From: Phycomyces nitens
Taxonomy: Eukaryota; Mucoromycota; Mucoromycetes; Mucorales; Phycomycetaceae
Assembly: GCA_022702545.1 (NCBI GenBank)
Contig: JAHRBC010000003.1
Coordinates: 2,418,001 to 2,482,000 of the forward strand
Reading direction: 5' to 3'
DNA: 64,000 bases
Position numbers and translations under genes: made by a program. The notes below the pieces were generated by a model. The model did no database searches, was not told the DNA's origin, and saw only the letters and a program-made list of their open reading frames with translations. The stretch's first letter is position 1. Every line of letters begins with the position of its first letter. Below are positions 21,487 to 34,638 of this stretch, piece after piece.

Positions 21487-24400
21487 ATGGCTCCTATCCG
21501 TAAATCTACAAGAACAAAAGAATGCAGATGTTCTATTTGCAAGAACAAAGAGGCACTACAAAAATTGAGTGGTTTCATTCATAGCAAACTACTATATTAT
21601 CTTACCATTAGTAGACTGAAGTTAAACATAATAAACTTTTTTATTTTTGATGGCAATTATATTATTCAATATGTTCTATTGGATAGAATAATAAAGTAAA
21701 GCCTTTTATATATGATATTTGTTTGTGATTTATTTCTACTTCTTGTAACTATATTGTGAAATTAATTGTAGTAGAAATAATAAACAAATCAATTATTATC
21801 ATAGTTATTCTCATAAGAAGGAAGAGAAATATGACCAGTATGCTTGCAAGTAAATAAGTTGACTGAAAATAATGAATTGTCTTGTAGTTTTATTATTATT
21901 TAACAGCATTGTGTACACTCTTGTTCTTTATCTAGACATCTTTTTCAACCTAATAAACCATAAATTACAAAGATATGAAAATGACGGCAGGTATATTCTT
22001 TTGGATTATCATTTTTATTGCCCGCATTTTATCAGGGTCAAACAGCCTTTTAATACAAAGTATTTGTTTTTCCTTTTTATTTTTTATATTCTTTTGTGCC
22101 TAAATATTACCGCAAAATACTCTGGTAATTAATCCTTTTCTTTCTCTTGTAAATATATTTTTTACTCAATATATTTTATTATTCATAGGTAACTGCTTAT
22201 AAATATATTATGGGGCTCTCTATTGCACTTGGCTGTATATTCAAAGGTAAAATCATATTATGCTAAAGCTATTTTTTATTAACTAAATCACTCTTTTATA
22301 TATAGCCGCAAATTCTATTTTTCTATCTATCTCAATATAATATTCTGGTAAACATTTTATATTATAAATATGTCCTCTTTAATAACATCTATAACAGACG
22401 TCTTTCTATACTCTTATATAGATTCCTGATTAAAATTATCTGGCTATTCCAATGGCTATATCTTGTAAGTAAACTAATATTTTAGTATTATATATTGCCT
22501 ATCTACAAATATTAACATATATCTATTAGACAGTAATCATTTGTTAGTATATTACAGAGAGTCTATCAAATATTCTGTTTATTAGATTAAAAATGTAAGT
22601 ATAAGAATGAATGGTTTATATAAAAATTATTTACTAACAATCTTCTCTTTTACTTTTAGACAGTATTGGCTTTCTCTCAGCTAGGTAAGTATCCTGGCTC
22701 TATTAAGAACCAGTTCATGGTGCCGACCAAGAAATATTGATTGGTAGAATAGATATATCAAAGAAACAATCTAGAGACTAGAATATATAGCGCAAATGAA
22801 TTTTTTTATCAAATAAAACGAAAAATAAAATTTTTCAGAATCTATTGCTCTAAAAAAACAACAAACCAGGGAGGCTTGTTTGTATAGAATAACTACAGTT
22901 AGCTTGCAATAGTCTACAATCATCCTTGATGGACTGTTAAAATATACTATAAAGCCCACTATAAAATATAATGAAAGATAAAACTGGTTGTTTGTAAGTG
23001 GTCAATCTCCCCTGACACAAACTGTCTGTGTATCGTAAAATACAATGCAAAAAAGGGTAGAGCAACTAGGAATATATTGTGGCCACAATGTATATTTAAG
23101 TTTTGCACTGTTTGAGGACATTTAAATATTCTACAATGGATTCTTGTACACCAGTAGGTAGGCTGATTCAGTTCACCCCCATATCTTTTTAGTCTACTAC
23201 GGATCACAATTATATATTACCAAAAGCATAGTAAAACTACACAATTAAGTAGCTTATTTTATAAGTTTTATCTACATAATACCCTTGGACTTTTGTAGTG
23301 AGGGTGGATTTGATTTTCTCACAGCTCAAACATTTAAGCATCATATGCTTAAAGAAGATGCCAAAAACAGTTTTTTCGGTGGTAGATGTAAGATATATTT
23401 TATATTTTAATTTAAAAATTATTTAATTAATAATAAATACATTTTTGAATTAAATAGTAATGGAAATTGTTGATACTGAAGAGCAATACTTTGAGGCCAT
23501 AGACAATGTAGAGGCCATGGATTTTGAGTCTGGTGGTAAGGATTTCTTAAAATTTTATTGTTTTTTTATTAAATTAATTTTTTTTACACCTGGGCAGACT
23601 TGGAAAACGGCGTTGAAGAATATGAGGGGGTACAAGAACCCATTAGAAACCTACCTCTCTCTGAGTCCGATGCCATTTTTGGTGCAGAGGATGAATGTAG
23701 CTCAGTTGGTGACTCTGACTCTGACTCTGACAGTGAAAGTGAAGACGAGATGAATGATGATGAAGGTCTGTATAGTATCTGAGCTGATAATCACTCTATC
23801 TATATAAATATTATATATTAATATGCTTTTTTTTTGATTAATATGTTTCTAGAATTCAACTCAGAATTGAGTTTCATTCACGGCTTTATAGTCAAGGCTC
23901 TTGCCCTGTTCATTTCCTTTTACATTGTCAATGAAGGTGCGATTATCTTGATTGCAATCGTGAACAAGATCCTGGATTTTTTTGGCGATTCTTTCCAAGT
24001 CCCATCAAGTGTCTCAGGTCTCAAAAGTATGGCAGGAATTAATGCATTGACAAAGGGAATCAAGAAGTATGTTGCATGTGGTGAATGTCACAGCATTTAC
24101 GAGAACGATGGTGCACCTCTTTTCTGTACATTTGACAAGTTTGAAAACAGCGCCTTGTGTGGCCATGGCTTGTTCAAGTCCAATTTGTCATCTGTCCCAA
24201 AAAAATTGTATATCTACCAGTCAATCAAACACTCTATCCAAACACTCTTTTCTCGGCCTGATTTTGAATCACAGATCAACTCTTGGAATCGTGGTCCCAA
24301 GGTGGAAAAGACTATGTTTGATATATATGATGGCGCGATGTGGAACGAGTTGCCTGATGTGAATGGAATCCCTTTTGTTGACAGCGAGCGCTCTCTTATG

Positions 24401-26332
24401 CTGACATTAAACATTGACTGGTTCCAACCATTTGATGGTGTCACGTATTCTTGTGGTGCCATCTACCTTGCTGTCAACAACCTTCCTCGTGATGTCAGAT
24501 TCAAGAAGGAAAATATCATCCTCGTTGGTTTGATGCCTGGGCCCAGAGAAGCAAAAACCTCAGAGATAAATCACTATCTCAAACCACTGGTCAATGAGTT
24601 GGAGGATCTCTATAAAGGAATCAGAATGAAGACTCATCAATGCCCATCTGGTGCAACTGTCCATGCCGCTCTTTTCCTGGTCGCTTGTGACATCCCTGCC
24701 GCAAGGAAAGTATGTGGGTTCACATCCCATACAAGTACAAATGCTTGTCATAAGTGTAATCGTTGGTTCAATTGGTTAGCTGGAACGAACTCTGTTGATT
24801 ATTCTGGATTTGATTTCTCAAAGTGGCTCCTTCGCACTAAGAATGATAATCGTAAGGATGCTGAGGTCTGGAGAAATGCAGCCACTCAAGCTGAGAGGCA
24901 GCGCCTTGAAGTTTCCAGTGGTGTTTGCTGGTCCGAACTGCATCGTCTCCAGTACTTTGACGTTGTCCGCTGCACGATCATTGATCCAATGCACAATCTC
25001 TTCTTAGGCACTGCCAAGAGGATGATGGAGAGATGAGTTGCAGATGGAGTAATCAATGATAAGAGTCTCGTTGCCATGCAGAAGATGGTGGAAAAGATGG
25101 TGTTGCCACCAGATTATACTCTATTAAAGACGAAGATTGCAAAGGGGTGCCCCTTCATGAAAGCTGATGAGTGGAAGTCGTGGTGTTTGGTATACTCTCC
25201 CGTGGTATTGAAGAACGTGCTGCCACTGCCAATGTTCAAAAATTGGATGTTTTTTGTAAATGCCTGCCGTTTTTTGACCAAGCCAAGTATCTCTGAGGAC
25301 GATATTGAGGAAGCGCATCGCAATCTGGAGCAGTTTGGCAAAGGTTGTGAGCAATTATATGAGTCTGACCTCCTCTCTCCCAACATGCACCTCCATCTTC
25401 ACCTTCGTGAAACGGTTCTGGACTTTGGTCCGGTTTATGGCTACTGGCTTTTTGGTTTTGAGAGATACAACAGTATCCTCAAAAACATCAACACAAACAG
25501 GAAAGGTGGATTCGAGGCCACATACATGAGAAGCTTTGTTGAGGATACACGAAAGGCAGATTTTGTTTGTGGGTTTCTGAGCACAGCCAATGGATATCAT
25601 TTGTCAGATATCTTTCGCATGTTTACCAATACCCCAGACACTATATCCACGCCAGCACATTCTCATTATTTCTCTACCTTCTCATTGCCTGATTTTGTTG
25701 AATATGCTGAAAATCCATTGATAACAGTATATGGTAACGAGCCTTTGCCACCATCAACACTCCCATTGAAAAAGAAGCCCATGAGTATGATGAGTAGGGC
25801 AGAATATGACTGTTTGGTTGAATATTACCAGGTTGCCTACAATGACAGGTCCATCAAAGGCTGTAATGACACCATGGCTTCCTCTGCTTTTGTCAATGAC
25901 TGGATCGAAATGCTCAAGTCTGTCAGTATTCTAGGCCAGATGTTCAAAGGAAGGAGTGGTAGAAATCAAAAAGGATCATACATCCAAGCATTATTTGTTG
26001 AGGAAAAGACCGAGGCAGTGTACGCGTATGTTGGAGAGATTCAGTATCTATTTGTTCACGCATTTAGCCCTGCTGTTTCTTCTTCACATCGTGGAAATGC
26101 CTATAACAGTCAACACACCTTTGCTTTTGTGAACTGGTTCAAAACTACGTCAGACACCACCAGAGAGGCTGAAGGTATTGAGATTCACAAGGACGAATTT
26201 TCAGCTCTTGACTTTCAAAGCATTCTTCCTGTCCATCGGATTCTCCTGCCTGTTGCAATTGTGGATTATAAATCTAGTAGTAACATTAACAAAAAACTAG
26301 TTGTCCCCTTGCCTAGAAAGGTTTCCGCCTAA
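21487..26332 (+). pseudogene. Tnp2-like CACTA transposase of E5 (E6 insertion plus one stop)
   Basis: Exon 1 is 21487-21553 plus 23304-23387 once E6 is removed: a CRCSICKNKE zinc-like start continues as GGFDFLTAQTFKHHM. Exons 2 and 3 (23458-23535, 23598-23765) are acidic. Exon 4 is 23853-26332 with SGLKSMAGINALTKG, NIDWFQPFDG, ACDIPAARK, CHKCNRWFN, GFERYNSILK and the end PLPRKVSA. A TGA at 25034-25036 replaces a Trp seen in relatives (MMEKW in E9). Apart from E6 and that stop the gene is open. Confidence 0.85.
21554..23300. mobile_element. E6: 1.75-kb non-autonomous CACTA-type element without transposase
   Basis: The ends are CACTACAAAAATTGAG (21554) and, inverted, CACTACAAAAGTCC (23300), with target duplication AGG at 21551-21553 and 23301-23303. 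Removing the element joins E5 exon 1 in frame. There is no transposase or accessory gene. The interior has several short blocks bounded by GTAA donors and TAG acceptors (about 22130-22680), resembling the orf3 mini-exon region of larger elements. It probably derives from such a region by deletion of the rest. Confidence 0.85.
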
Positions 26333-26427
26333 ATATATTTATCTTATCTCTCTTGGTTTTAATTATAATTTTATAGGTTGTTTTGCGAATCATGTGTTTA
26401 AAAAGTAAAAAAGACAAAAACAAAGAT

Positions 26428-27644
26428 TTATTCATTTTTGAATGTCCAGACAGGCAAATTCAAAGTCAGGTGACTTGGGGCAGGAATCTCCTTGACTGAT
26501 GTTTGCTGTCTGAGCATTCTTGTCTTTGTCTTTGGTTCAGACCATTTCAGATCATCCTCTCTTGAAAAACGGTCAATGACCTCCAGAAGCCGGTTCAACT
26601 ATATTAAATTTATCAGTCTTTTATCAGCACTCAGCACATCACTCTACAAAATATTAATTACCTCATCGCTTCTCTAGCTGGGATGAGCAACATGGAGAAC
26701 ACGCATGGTGATACCAGGTGCAACGTCTTCCATGCCGACTCACCATCAGACATCACATCCTTTTGGAGGACATGGAGATAGGCCATCTCCTCAGAGTTTT
26801 CAGGCTTATGGCCCATCTCCTCATCAATTGCCCTCCAGTGACGCTTGTAGACTGCCACCCTGCACAAGTAGATCTAGAAAAATTTTCAGATTAAGTCAAA
26901 AATATCATATTGTCTTTATACTAACCTCGACAAGCCTGCTGTTGGCCCGAACCTTTTTCTTCTTTGCAATAGACTGCTCTTCAGTCATCTTTGCAATGCG
27001 ATGGTAGTACTTATAGTTATTTTTTAGTTTTTGCACTACCATGCCAGGCCAAAAACCAGCAGCATGAGGCTGTGAGAGAATGTAGTCTCTCATGTAGTTA
27101 ATGACCCTGACATTATCTGGGTGGTCGATCCTCTCATCCTTATTCCATTTCTGCTTGCCTTCATTCTCAGCAATCAGAGCTGGATCTTCGGAGTCAAGGT
27201 CTTTCTTCCACATCTTATTCTCAATAAGTTCCTGGATATAATTTGTGAGAAAATATTTTTTTACAAAACAATAATAATATTCATACCAAGACAATCGCGT
27301 GCATATCACTGGGACTAATTGAGCTGGAGGGGCCAACAGAAGGAACCAGCTTGGCCAAGAGGGAGCTGGCTCTGGACACCACTGGCATGGGCTTCCATGA
27401 GTGTACTCATAGTCTTGTTGGTCTTGCCAGCGATGTCATAGACCATTCCCATTCTGGACTTGAGGAACCTCAAGTCTTCAAGGATAGCGGCCATTTCTGT
27501 CCTGCCTTGGCTACTTCCCTCACCAGTACTAGGAGATCTAGGCATAATCTCATGCTGGCTGATATGACCAGCAACAACATGGTCAATTGGAGCAGCTGGA
27601 TTTGCTCTGGCTTTGTGTCCTGAGTTTGCTTGGGTTGGGGACAT
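26428..27644 (-). pseudogene. lineage-1 accessory gene of E5, probable frameshift
   Basis: Exons on the minus strand: 27644-27287, 27231-26926, 26873-26662, 26598-26428. Exon 1 starts MSPTQANSGHKARANPAAP and has a short coiled-coil stretch (MAAILEDLRFLKSRMGMVYD). Exon 2 has ELIENKMWKKDL, EGKQKWNKDERIDHPDN and VRANSRLVE. Exon 3 ends near the SW-S-DE block and exon 4 runs LNRLLEVIDRF to PVWTFKNE. Exon 1 reads into a TAG at 27315 unless the frame shifts by one near 27360-27390, so a one-base indel is likely. It is the most diverged copy of the family here apart from E11. Confidence 0.65.
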
Positions 27645-29140
27645 TTTCTAAATAAATATTTTTAAAATAAAATAATAATAATACATAGATTAATATATTT
27701 TTATTATATATATCCTTGAATATATAGACTTACATAATAAGCTGTAGTAGTGGGTGTAGTGTCAGGTAAGAACAATAATATTACTTGTCAAAAAAACTAT
27801 ATTTATATATTGAAAAAAAGTATATTTTTGGAGTACAGCAAAATAAAATGAATTTGTGGACACACAGTTTTCATAATCCCATTATTCTCATAATTTATTA
27901 GGGCTTACTATAATCTAAAAATGCGTATGGATTCTTTTTTCCCAATTTTCCCTTTTTCTCTTTCTTTTTTCTTTTTGCTTCCTTTATACTCTCTGGTAAG
28001 TATTTAAAATTTTTTCACGCAATTAAAAACAACCTTTAACATTTTTTCAATTATCTAAAAGATGTCCTATAGTCACTTTTATTCATGCTTACACAAGAAA
28101 AACATAAATAGGCACACTATTTTTTATTGCTGTTGCTAATCAGTAATCTTCATCTTGTAGATTCAAAAACAACTCCTTTCAATTGCAATGGCCAAAGATG
28201 ACAATGATGAAGTTGAATGGAGGGAATGTACTTGGTATGTTTGAATATTTTATCACTATTAATACTAATATATTCTGTCTTTACTATCAGCTCTTTATAT
28301 TAAACAAAATTGCCGTGTTTTAACAAAGACATGGAATACCCAACAAACCAGTTTGTCTTGGTAAGTAATCAGTCATTCCTATTACTTTTTTAACAGAAAA
28401 TATAGATATCTTTTCTATTACATGTACACATTTTTTGATGGCTATATCATTATCTATCATGAAATACTGTTTGGTATGCCTGAAAATTCGCTCTCAAGAT
28501 ATGGAGCATCTACTCTGTTCTGTCAACCACTTCAGCCATTCAAAGCAGTAGTTAAAGAGTCGGCCATGCTCTCAACCCATGTTTTAAAAAGGTAAACATA
28601 AGTATACCGTGAATATAGCTATAGCCATGAATCTAGACCAAATTACTAGGCTGTATATTATGAGAAAAAAATTTATCAATAAAAACATATTCGTAAACTA
28701 TTTGCCATAATCTATTATAAAGAAGTATATAATAAATTACCAATTGAAAGTATTCAAAGCCTCAAAAATATTAAACAGCCAATAAATACACGTCTGGTAG
28801 AAGATAGTTGAATGGATAGACAAGGGAAAGTAATGAAAGTTGAATCTTGATCTGTCAAAAATAGATCTTATTATTGACCTTGAAATAATAATCCATGTAA
28901 CGTTATACTAAAAAGAGATAAAATATACACTTTCAGTTACAGTTCTGTACCTCCTTGAGGTTAATGAGCCGACATGCCCAAAACTAAAGCATTATATCTA
29001 CCAAATTACTGCAACATCTCATATGACTTGTCATTCATATCTGGAGAGTAATATTTCTATTTAATTCTAGGATTTTTTATTTATTTGCCTCAGGATTTCA
29101 CTTACTATCACATCTGGGAATCGTACATTTTTTTGCAGTG
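27645..29140. other. E5 orf3-equivalent and 3' subterminal region
   Basis: Short blocks bounded by GTAAGT/GTATGT and TTGTAG/AACAG occur at about 27970-28420 on the plus strand, in the position orf3 takes in E4. I could not build a continuous reading frame. From 28620 to the terminus nothing coding is seen. Confidence 0.4.
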
Positions 29141-29986
29141 CCAGAGGCTTCAAAAGGGGCTATTGTAAAAAAAAGAGAAAATATTAATACTCGATTTTTC
29201 AGGCTTTTTCTTTTATTCAATGATTATGTACAAACCTTTGGCATCCAACTCCTCAAGCTCAAGCTCAACAACATCTTCATCATCACTGGTGCCATCGTCA
29301 TTCTCAACCGAGATCTCATTATCATCATCGCGATTCTCAATGGAGACATCGTTGGCAGGCATGGACTCAATTTTCAAAACAGGAACATTTGTTTGGCCGC
29401 CCTCTTCTATGGGACCAGGTTGGTAAGTCATGACAGCTACAAATATAGAATATAATAGTGTGTTAGACACCATTGACATTTAAATAAATATATTTCTTAT
29501 ACTCAGAATCAACTTCCATCATTTCTCTTTGAGAGTCTTTATTTATAATATAATATTAATATATAAGTATACTCTGTTGTTTTAAATAAAATACCCCTTG
29601 AAGATGTGAATACTGCATCTACTCTGGCTCTTTTGTTATGATGTTAGACAGTTCTTCTTGTCACATAGGTGAATCCTTCTTCATTATCACTGCATACAGT
29701 GCAATAGCACTTGGTGTTGTAAATACTGTTGGAAGAAGACATGATGTTTGTGTTTGTAATATTATTATTAAAAGGAAACGAGTGTTACATGTATTTTATT
29801 TGCTATACTTTTATAATAATAAAAAGTAATATTCTAATGCTCATTGTATCCAAACCAATAGGATGTAGTAAAATTATATTTTTGAAATAAAAAAAAAGGA
29901 AAACTGTGGAGTTGAAAAATAGACTAGCTTTCACACCAGTTCAGGGCTACTATACCACCAGTGTATTCAGGGCCGTTTTTCCAGTG
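29141..29986 (-). mobile_element. E7: 5' stub of a CACTA element with degraded transposase start
   Basis: The inverted terminus CACTGGAAAAACGGCCC ends at 29986. On the minus strand an exon-1 homologue starts at ATG 29742 (NTKCYCTVCSDNEEGF) but has a TAA within it. An acidic exon lies at about 29436-29234 (GQTNVPVLKIES to ELEELDAKG), and the start of exon 4 (29160-29141) is cut by the E5 terminus. Nothing else of the element remains. Confidence 0.8.
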
Positions 29987-30075
29987 TTTGGTCCTCTCCT
30001 TTGAAATAAAATCAAATAACTCTCCATCATGTAAGATTGCCACTTTAATAAATGCCCGATTGGCATCTTGTATAC

Positions 30076-30384
30076 TGTAATGACTATGGGGTCTGAGTTG
30101 GAAACGAGACTAGTTGTAGAAAACTAGTCACGTGGAAAGAGGTTTTTGAGCTTGAGAAAGATGATTTTTATTGATAGGAACTTAACGAGTATTTATACTA
30201 GAACGACTGTGTTTACCTAACACACAATAATATGAAACGTCAACTAAGACATATGGAACCAGGAGAGACATTGACACGAGGGAAAGACAGATACAAACAA
30301 TGGCCAAGATACAAACAATGATATTGTTAGAGCTACTTGGTGATTATAAAGGTTTTAGGTGGCGCTTCACTCTTGGCCACAACA
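30076..30384 (-). repeat. R1 3' LTR
   Basis: Direct repeat of 42577-42885. It begins (plus strand) TGTAATGACTATGGGG and ends GGCCACAACA. Confidence 0.92.
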
Positions 30385-31725
30385 TCCCCGGGTTTTAGAG
30401 GCGGCTGTCCTCAGTCGCCAAAGGAGAGGAGGGAGTGTGGAAGAGCTTGAGCCTTTGGGCATGGACATTTTGAAGAATTCGTTGAGACGAGGTGTGGAGC
30501 AGACGCAGAGAGTATCGGTCTCCAGAGACCAGGGTGATATGGTACGGGCCCTTCCAGGCGCAAGTGAGCTTTGCAGACCTCTTTGTTCTTGATATGGGCT
30601 TGGTGAACAGCCAGACCTCTTGTCCCAACGCAAGGGAGGGCGCGCGGCAAAGCTGGTTGAGGAGTAGTGCATTCGCAGAGTGGGCTTGAAGGTTAACTAG
30701 GCGGACCAGATCCAGAGCAGCAGAAAGGGAAGTCTTGATAGTCGAGGCGTAGTCAGTTGCCGAGATATCTTGAGGCTGTGCCAGGACAGAGGCGGGAATT
30801 CTTGACTCGCGGCCATGAACCAAGAAGAAGGGAGTGAAGAGAGTTACCGTGTGAACTGACGAGTTATAGGCAAGTTGTAGCAGTCCCAAGTGGTGATCCC
30901 ATGTGGTGTGGACAGTGGCTTGATCCACGAATGAAACGATCATGTTTCTGAGAGTAGCCATGAACCTCTCAACGCCTCCATTAGCCTGTGGGTGGTAGGC
31001 AGGAGCGAATCGTTGTGAGATCCCTAGTTGGGATGCAAGAGTCTGCAGTAGACCTGAGGAGAATGGCTGCTCATTATCAGAGTGGATCAGCCTGGGGAGA
31101 CCATGTTCTGCAAAGACTTTGAAGCAGAGGGCTGCAATTATGACTGACTCATGTAGGCTTGCAATGGGGACAAGGATAACATATCTGGAGAACAGACACT
31201 GCACCACGAGGATATACCGGTGGTCTTGTATACTTAGAGGCAAAGGCCCAAATGCATCCACTGCGATGGTGTCAAACGGAGCCATGGTGGGGTCCTGTGA
31301 GATGGTTTTGGTATGGCCCAGTGTGTGACGAGGGGATTTTGTTTCCTGAAAAATGTGACAGGCTAGGACCACTACAAAAACTGGTCGATTTTACTAACCT
31401 GAAATGTGAGGTATATGTACATGAAATTTTATATTCCATATACATTATGAGGAGATTTCATCTGAATCCATATTCCAATGCCCCATATGGCGTTGATTAA
31501 CATCCTCTGATTATATGGGTTGACGGAATCCCAACATTAAACAATTGCTAGTCAGCAAGCTGTGTAGAAACTAAATATACATTATAGCTACGCCTGATTC
31601 TCAATGAATACCCATTTATGTATGGTCTGTTATAAGGTGCGCATACAAACCCAATTGCCATGTATTGTCCACTGAGATTGGTCCTTTTTGTTATATTTAA
31701 TATGCTTTTATTGGCTTTGTTTCTC

Positions 31726-31850
31726 TTAAAAGTGAGGGAATGGACCTCTGGGGTTTTCAAAAGTGAGGGAATGGGTTATTCGACTGTATATAAAAGTGAG
31801 GGAATGGGTTGTTTTATAGTACAAAGTGAGGAAATGGGTTCTTCATAAAC
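31726..31850 (+). repeat. E9 subterminal AAAGTGAGGGAATGG repeats
   Basis: Four copies of AAAGTGAGGGAATGG or AAAGTGAGGAAATGG occur at about 31728, 31771, 31793 and 31830. A related inverted word, CATTCCCTCACATG, sits next to the right terminus at 39133-39146. Clustered short repeats inside CACTA ends are usually transposase/TnpA binding sites; that role is inferred. Confidence 0.7.
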
Positions 31851-33006
31851 AAGCCTCTTTGGTTTGTTTATTTTTCAATAACAATGAATTGTATAATTTT
31901 CAATATTTTTATTTTATACGATTGATAGTTTTCTAAATACGCATTCTAATTTTATGGTATATTCTAGAATAATACAGCTATTGCATGCATGCTTCTCTCT
32001 GATCTCTACTATCCATGGGATGCTCTTTCTATCAGCGGGTCAAAAACTTACTTGAAAGGGTACTTGACTATGCAAGAATAAAGAAAACAAAATTAGTAAA
32101 TAATCTGAATAGAGAGAGAATATTTCAAAGTGAAGTACTTACAGGTGCGACTAGAAACAAAGGGACATGGCACAAGCAATTATTTTGAATTATGAAAGGA
32201 GCGACAGTCTGGTATTTGCATTATCTATATGTGAATAAGGCTTGATTAGTTGGTGTATAAGTATTGGTAGAAACAAGATGAGATCTATTATAAACTCACC
32301 AATATAGAGATGTCTTTGCATGTTTTACAGATTGTTTAACTGAATGGACTAACCGTACTTTATAGATTAACTAGTAAATATAAGTGATTAGAGATCAAAA
32401 GTAAAACTAGGATAAATAACCTTACCATTGTACTAGATCCGATGACTGTGAGGCAAAACAAAACCAAAAAAAAGTTTTTCAATGACTAGATGAATATAAA
32501 TATTAGTAAAGATGAGGTTATGCAAGAATATATTCATTTGTTAGTGAATGTGAGATTGAGCATGTCAAGTAAAAAGCAGGTGGCATTGATAGACTATAGG
32601 AAAATATATTAAGAGATGGTGAGTAAAAGTAAAGTATAGAGCAAAGTCACTTGGCTATTTGACGGCAGTAATTATTAAAGAGGTTTAAAAAATAAATAAA
32701 TAAAAAGAAAAAAAATACTTTGTGATAAAGTGCCTTGACCCTGAAAATAAAATAGGCGGCCGGTCAAAATGATTTTCTTGAAGATATCGTTGCTTTGTTT
32801 TATGTCTGTGAAACTATGTCTCACTGGGTTAAAAAAGATACTCCTTTGATTTATATAAAGTGCAAGATATTATGAAATATGATTAAATACTTTTACTCTA
32901 TTGCTCTTTAGCCTCTTTTTTTAAAGTAAGTATAAACTGGCCAATATATGGTGCAATGTATATCAATATCTATAGACTCATTGATCCTTACATCTTTAAT
33001 AGAACT
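31851..33006. other. E9 3' region, spliced-looking on the minus strand
   Basis: Splice-donor-like words on the minus strand (complements of ACTTAC, CTCACC, CTTACC near 32050, 32140, 32300 and 32424) suggest mini-exons in the orf3 position. No reading frame was established. Confidence 0.35.
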
Positions 33007-34276
33007 ATGAACACCCGCATTCCTCCCCCTCCCCGTCAGCGTAACCCCAGACTCAATGCTGTTGCCCGTAGTGCATTGGCAGGTGGTATGAATACCACTC
33101 TTATCACAGAGCCCGAGTCAACCGGAACCATGATCTCTGGTAACCAAGACAACATGAACAAATTGGATTCTATCCATAAGCTGTTGTTGTCAACAAATGA
33201 AAAGGTCGATTCATTGACAGCTGAAATCGAGACCATTTCGAAAAACATGGGTGTCATGGAGAATGGTATTTGTCTCTCAAACGAGACAAATGCCTATCTC
33301 AAAAATAAAGTTGATGAGATTGTGCTTGCACAGGCAGAGGTAAAAGGTGTCATGGAAAAGGAGAATTTCTCTGCAGGTGCAGGCCTGGGAATCGATTTGT
33401 CTTCCTTGACAGAAAAGGCTTTTGTCTCGGGTAAAAGACACCCAAAGATCTCAGTAAGTGTATCTTTAATTGTAGAGTTAATCATTGTCATACCTAATAA
33501 ACGTTCAATAGAGTCTCATCAACGGGTATATTAAGAAGCCCAGGTTCACCAGCGTGGACCCTATCAAGATTGCAGAGAATTCTGCAAAGCCTGGGTGGTC
33601 ATTGACCAGCAACTTCAATGATGGTTACAATCATGCTTTGGCGATGACTCTCACATCCTACCTCAGAGATCAGAAGGATTCTAAAGCGGTTCCCACAAGC
33701 GACCTTGGTAGGATGGTGAAGAACCACTTTCGGAACCAAGTGCGTGAATTCAGAGTCTCGCCCGACAAGGCAGCATCCCGCCAAAGATCAGCCCGAAGAC
33801 GCAGCCGAAAGGCAACTGTAGGTTTAAATACCGAACAAGTGTTGGTTTTTTATTTATTTATTTGATATTCTAATATACCATTGATACCTAGCTTCTCAAA
33901 CGCCGAATCGTAACCTTCGGAAAGTATGGAGAAGAGATTACAAGGCTGATGAATGGGCGGGACTGTACAAAAGTCATCAGGGACATCACCATGTCTGACG
34001 ATGAGACGGATACCGAGACTCAGGTCAAGGCATTCCGACCAAGCTGGAGGAGCGATGAGGTATTACTATATATAACATGGTTATTGTACTGAGGATGGTT
34101 TATTGATTGATTTTTATAAAAATAGCTCCAAAAATTCCTTGACCTTGTTGACACGTTTGCAGCAAAGAACCTTCAAAAAGTCAAATAGCTTGCTCAAACG
34201 TGTCAGAACAGTGAAGACAATGTGTGCCCCAGCTGCGCAACCAGTCCCTTTGCCCGAATGGGCTATTAAAAATTAA
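33007..34276 (+). pseudogene. lineage-1 accessory gene of E9, one C-terminal frameshift
   Basis: Exons 33007-33453, 33512-33817, 33892-34059 and 34126-34276. Exon 1 (MNTRIPPPPRQRNPRLN) has a long coiled coil (NMNKLDSIHKLL to MGVMENG). Exon 2 has ENSAKPGWSLTSNFNDGYNHAL, SDLGRMVKNHFRNQ and a basic RQRSARRRSRKAT. Exon 3 has an acidic SDDETDTETQ patch and SWRSDE. Exon 4 stops at a TAG (34186-34188) because an A-run (CAAAAAGTC, near 34175) appears to have gained one base. The other frame continues SNSLLKRV to PEWAIKN and TAA, matching the usual end of the family. Confidence 0.75.
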
Positions 34277-34625
34277 TAAAACAAATTTACCCTAAAAGTT
34301 TTATATATGTTAAGCTATATGAATACATGCTTTATAATGAAATGAAATGTAAAAGAATGCAATTATAATTTACGGCATCTTTATATAAAAATCAATACAA
34401 ATCGTATACATATACCATTTGAACATAATAAAGAAATGTTTGGATTTTATATTATGGATTTTGGACATTACATCATGTGAATTTGTATATGTTTATTCTA
34501 AAAACTTTTTAAAATACAAGTCACCACGGATAATTATCCAATCTCTTTTTAATGCGCCATGTTTACAAATATATGCATATTAAAGTTTTATAATATAAAT
34601 ATACAAAATCAAAGAAGCAAATATT
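34277..34625. other. AT-rich spacer in E9, no gene seen
   Basis: Spacer between the accessory gene 3' end and the LINE insertion, about 350 bp, strongly AT-rich. It is the convergent 3' UTR zone of the element. Confidence 0.6.
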
Positions 34626-34638
34626 GATATTTTAATTT

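Larger units (their letters stand above)
21235..29140 (+). mobile_element. CACTA element E5, full length, with E6 nested in its first exon
   Basis: The ends are CACTGCAAAAATACCCCC (21235) and, inverted, CACTGCAAAAAAATGTACG (29140). Both are followed inward by the shared words ATTCCCA-ATGTG. Without E6 it is about 6.2 kb. Contents: transposase (21487-26332), accessory gene (27644 to 26428), and a spliced-looking region (27900-28620) in the orf3 position. The flanking triplets differ (TCT left, CCA right), and the flanks belong to two different elements (E2 left, E7 right). That indicates recombination between two copies rather than a single clean insertion. Confidence 0.8.
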
